Shown: in pieces, positions 3,735 through 5,312 of the stretch | Layout: the number at the start of each line of letters is the position of its first letter | Position numbering within the stretch: the first letter of the stretch is position 1 | DNA from: an uncultured Peptococcaceae bacterium | GTDB lineage: Bacteria > Bacillota > Dehalobacteriia > UBA7702 | Assembly: GCA_937919295.1 (NCBI GenBank) | Contig: CALFRX010000332.1 | Location: forward strand, 1 to 5,312 | Length of the DNA stretch: 5,312 bases | Direction: 5' to 3' | Translations under genes and position numbers: made by a program | Notes under the pieces: generated by a model | Database searches by the model: none | What the model was told of the DNA's origin: nothing | What the model saw: the letters and a program-made list of their open reading frames with translations, nothing else

Positions 3735-5312
3735 ATGCTTGAATTATTAGCGCCCGCCGGCAATATGGAAACACTGAAGGCCGCCATAGATCAGGGCGCC
3801 GATGCCGTTTATGTCGGGGGCAAACAATATCATATGCGGCTTTTGCGCGACGATTTTCACTTTGACGACGATACGTTACGCCTTGCGGCGGAAACCGCCC
3901 ACGGAGCCGGTAAAAAACTCTACGTTACGGTAAACAGCCTGATTTTCGAGGACGAACTCAACGCGTTACGGGAGTATCTCCTTTTTTTACAGGAACTCAA
4001 CGTGGACGCTCTGATCGTGCAGGATCTGGGCTTACTTAAAATCGCGGCGGAGCTGGGGCTGACCGTAGCGCGACACAGCTCCGTACAGATGGGGGCAAAC
4101 AACGGAGAAACCCTACGGGCATTACATGGCATGGGTGTTTGCCGGGCCGTGCTGTCACGCAATGTGAATTTGGCGGAGATTGCGGCCATCCACGACCAAT
4201 GCGATATAGAGCTTGAATATTTTATTCACGGCGATTCCTGCATCGGCCACGAGGGGCAATGCCGACTTTCCGGTTTTGCGGCCATGAGCGGCAACCGCGG
4301 CAGTTGCCTGAAACCGTGCCGCTGGCATTATACCCGTTGGGACGGGAAATCCTCCGGCTATCTGCTGGCCCAGAAGGATCTCGCGCTGATCGACGCCATC
4401 GAGGATTTGGCCGCAGCCGGTATCACCAGTCTGAAAATTGAGGGCCGTATGCGCGAAAGCGCTTATATTGCCCATCTTGTAGCCGTCTATCGGGCGGCCA
4501 TCGACCATCTTTCAACCAGAGAAGAGCTCAAAGAGGATCTTTTGAAATACCGTATCCGGGATTTCTGCAACGGCGGTCTCTACCGTCATATCCGCCGTGA
4601 CGACGTGGACGAAGGGGGCAGCCGCGAACCCGGTTTTGTCAGCCGCGCTCACCGTTTCCGCACGGTGGATCATATTTCTTCCCCAAAGTCCACAGCGCCC
4701 CCGCTGGGGAATCTGCCTACGCCGTTGCTTGCCGTCAAAGTACACGATCTGAAAACCTTAACGGCGGCGGCCGAAGCAGGCGCCAACGCTCTCACCGTGC
4801 CTTTGGCGCCCTTTTGCCAACATTCCTTTGATTGGACAACAAAAGCCCTATCCGATGCCGCCTCCATTGCCCATCGTCACGGCGCGACACTGCGTTTGGA
4901 ATTGCCCCTGGTCCTCACGGAAAAGAACGCTTCCTATCGTGAGCGCTACCTTAAAGAACAGCGTGCCTGCCACGGGGACGCGATCATCGTCCACGATCTG
5001 GGTTCCCTGCGCTACTTTGCCCAAAAGGGAGAAGTCTCTCTCATTGCCGGAGAAGGATTGAACCTCACCAATCACCAGGCGATTGCTGCGGTTCTTGCCG
5101 CCGGCGCCGACGCAGCCGTCCTCTCCACGGAGCTTTGCCCTGTGGATTTAAAAACCTTAGTCCTCGCTGCGCCAACAGAGATTTTGATCCAGGGCCCCCT
5201 CTGCGGCATGGTCAGCGACCTCTGCTTGCTGACGAACAAGGACTGCCCGCCGGAAAAACGCGGCTGTAGGGATAAAGCGCTGTTTTTAACGGACAGGATC
5301 GGTCAACGCTAC
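3735..5312 (+). CDS. U32 'peptidase' family protein (RlhA/TrhP-like), 3' end beyond the window
   Basis: The frame opens at ATG 3735 and stays open for 526 codons to the last base, so the C terminus is missing. The start is set by GAGG 6 bases upstream and by the MLELLAPAGN opening typical of U32 proteins, followed by GADAVYVGGKQY (21-32) and the AHGAGKKLYVTVN strand (55-67). The U32 signature region lies at 161-179 (E-x-F-x2-G...C-x4-G-x-C-x-L-S). Cys169, Cys176, Cys191 and Cys195 match the cysteine-rich core that binds [4Fe-4S] in characterised members. SLKIEGRMRESAY (232-244) is another hallmark. A second, C-terminal region (about 330-526) ends with Cys490, Cys497, Cys504, Cys511 and L-T-D-R. 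Despite the peptidase name, members include RlhA (23S rRNA C2501 hydroxylation), TrhP (tRNA U34) and UbiU/UbiV. An RNA-hydroxylation role is likely but the substrate is not assignable. Antisense frames across it are shadows. Confidence 0.9.
   Translation, partial: MLELLAPAGNMETLKAAIDQGADAVYVGGKQYHMRLLRDDFHFDDDTLRLAAETAHGAGKKLYVTVNSLIFEDELNALREYLLFLQELNVDALIVQDLGLLKIAAELGLTVARHSSVQMGANNGETLRALHGMGVCRAVLSRNVNLAEIAAIHDQCDIELEYFIHGDSCIGHEGQCRLSGFAAMSGNRGSCLKPCRWHYTRWDGKSSGYLLAQKDLALIDAIEDLAAAGITSLKIEGRMRESAYIAHLVAVYRAAIDHLSTREELKEDLLKYRIRDFCNGGLYRHIRRDDVDEGGSREPGFVSRAHRFRTVDHISSPKSTAPPLGNLPTPLLAVKVHDLKTLTAAAEAGANALTVPLAPFCQHSFDWTTKALSDAASIAHRHGATLRLELPLVLTEKNASYRERYLKEQRACHGDAIIVHDLGSLRYFAQKGEVSLIAGEGLNLTNHQAIAAVLAAGADAAVLSTELCPVDLKTLVLAAPTEILIQGPLCGMVSDLCLLTNKDCPPEKRGCRDKALFLTDRIGQRY

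Noticed and set aside
4155..4745. Two - strand frames (117 and 77 codons) inside the U32 gene
   Set aside because: They lie opposite the conserved U32 core and have no recognisable motifs; they are shadow frames.
3735..5312. Calling the U32 protein a collagenase or secreted protease
   Set aside because: There is no signal peptide. The cysteine core matches Fe-S-dependent hydroxylase members, and the protease label rests on early, weakly supported family naming.

Overview
This window looks like chromosomal DNA of an anaerobic member of the Bacillota. The reasons are purine-rich Shine-Dalgarno sites, sigma-A-type promoters (TTGACA/TTGTCA with TAAAAT), an oxygen-sensitive Fe-S dehydratase, and a base composition near half G+C. 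That GC level with this gene content would suit Negativicutes, but this is a low-confidence guess. No tRNA, rRNA, CRISPR array, insertion sequence or phage gene was seen.

Layout. (1) Bases 1-300 (+): the C-terminal end of a DMT/EamA-type transporter, cut by the window edge. (2) Bases 301-400: a short convergent intergenic region with a hairpin. (3) Bases 401-3332 (-): four genes read leftward in the order Nudix hydrolase, FabG-like short-chain dehydrogenase, ttdA, ttdB. Gaps are 75 and 47 bases, then a 4-base ATGA overlap. No convincing terminator separates them, so they probably form one operon. (4) Bases 3333-3734: a divergent intergenic region of about 400 bases. It carries a good leftward promoter, a good rightward promoter, an 18-bp perfect palindrome over the rightward -35, a related motif over the leftward -35, and a leader with a possible 20-codon small ORF and an inverted repeat. 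(5) Bases 3735-5312 (+): the first 526 codons of a U32 'peptidase'-family protein that runs off the right edge.

Function. TtdA and TtdB are the two subunits of the [4Fe-4S] L(+)-tartrate dehydratase, which converts L-tartrate to oxaloacetate. They match that enzyme better than class I fumarase. The SDR carries an SSIWG...CEVHYSAAKAG active-site segment reminiscent of the YmfI type (EF-P 5-aminopentanone reductase) as well as general FabG proteins. The Nudix enzyme and the SDR have no obvious biochemical link to tartrate use. The U32 protein belongs to a family now known to include Fe-S-dependent RNA and quinone hydroxylases, and it has the expected cysteines.

I found no clearly new multi-gene system. 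The most interesting signals are the matching TGACA/TGTCA motifs at the two divergent promoters, the structured leader of the Nudix-SDR-ttdAB unit, and the unusual gene company of ttdAB.
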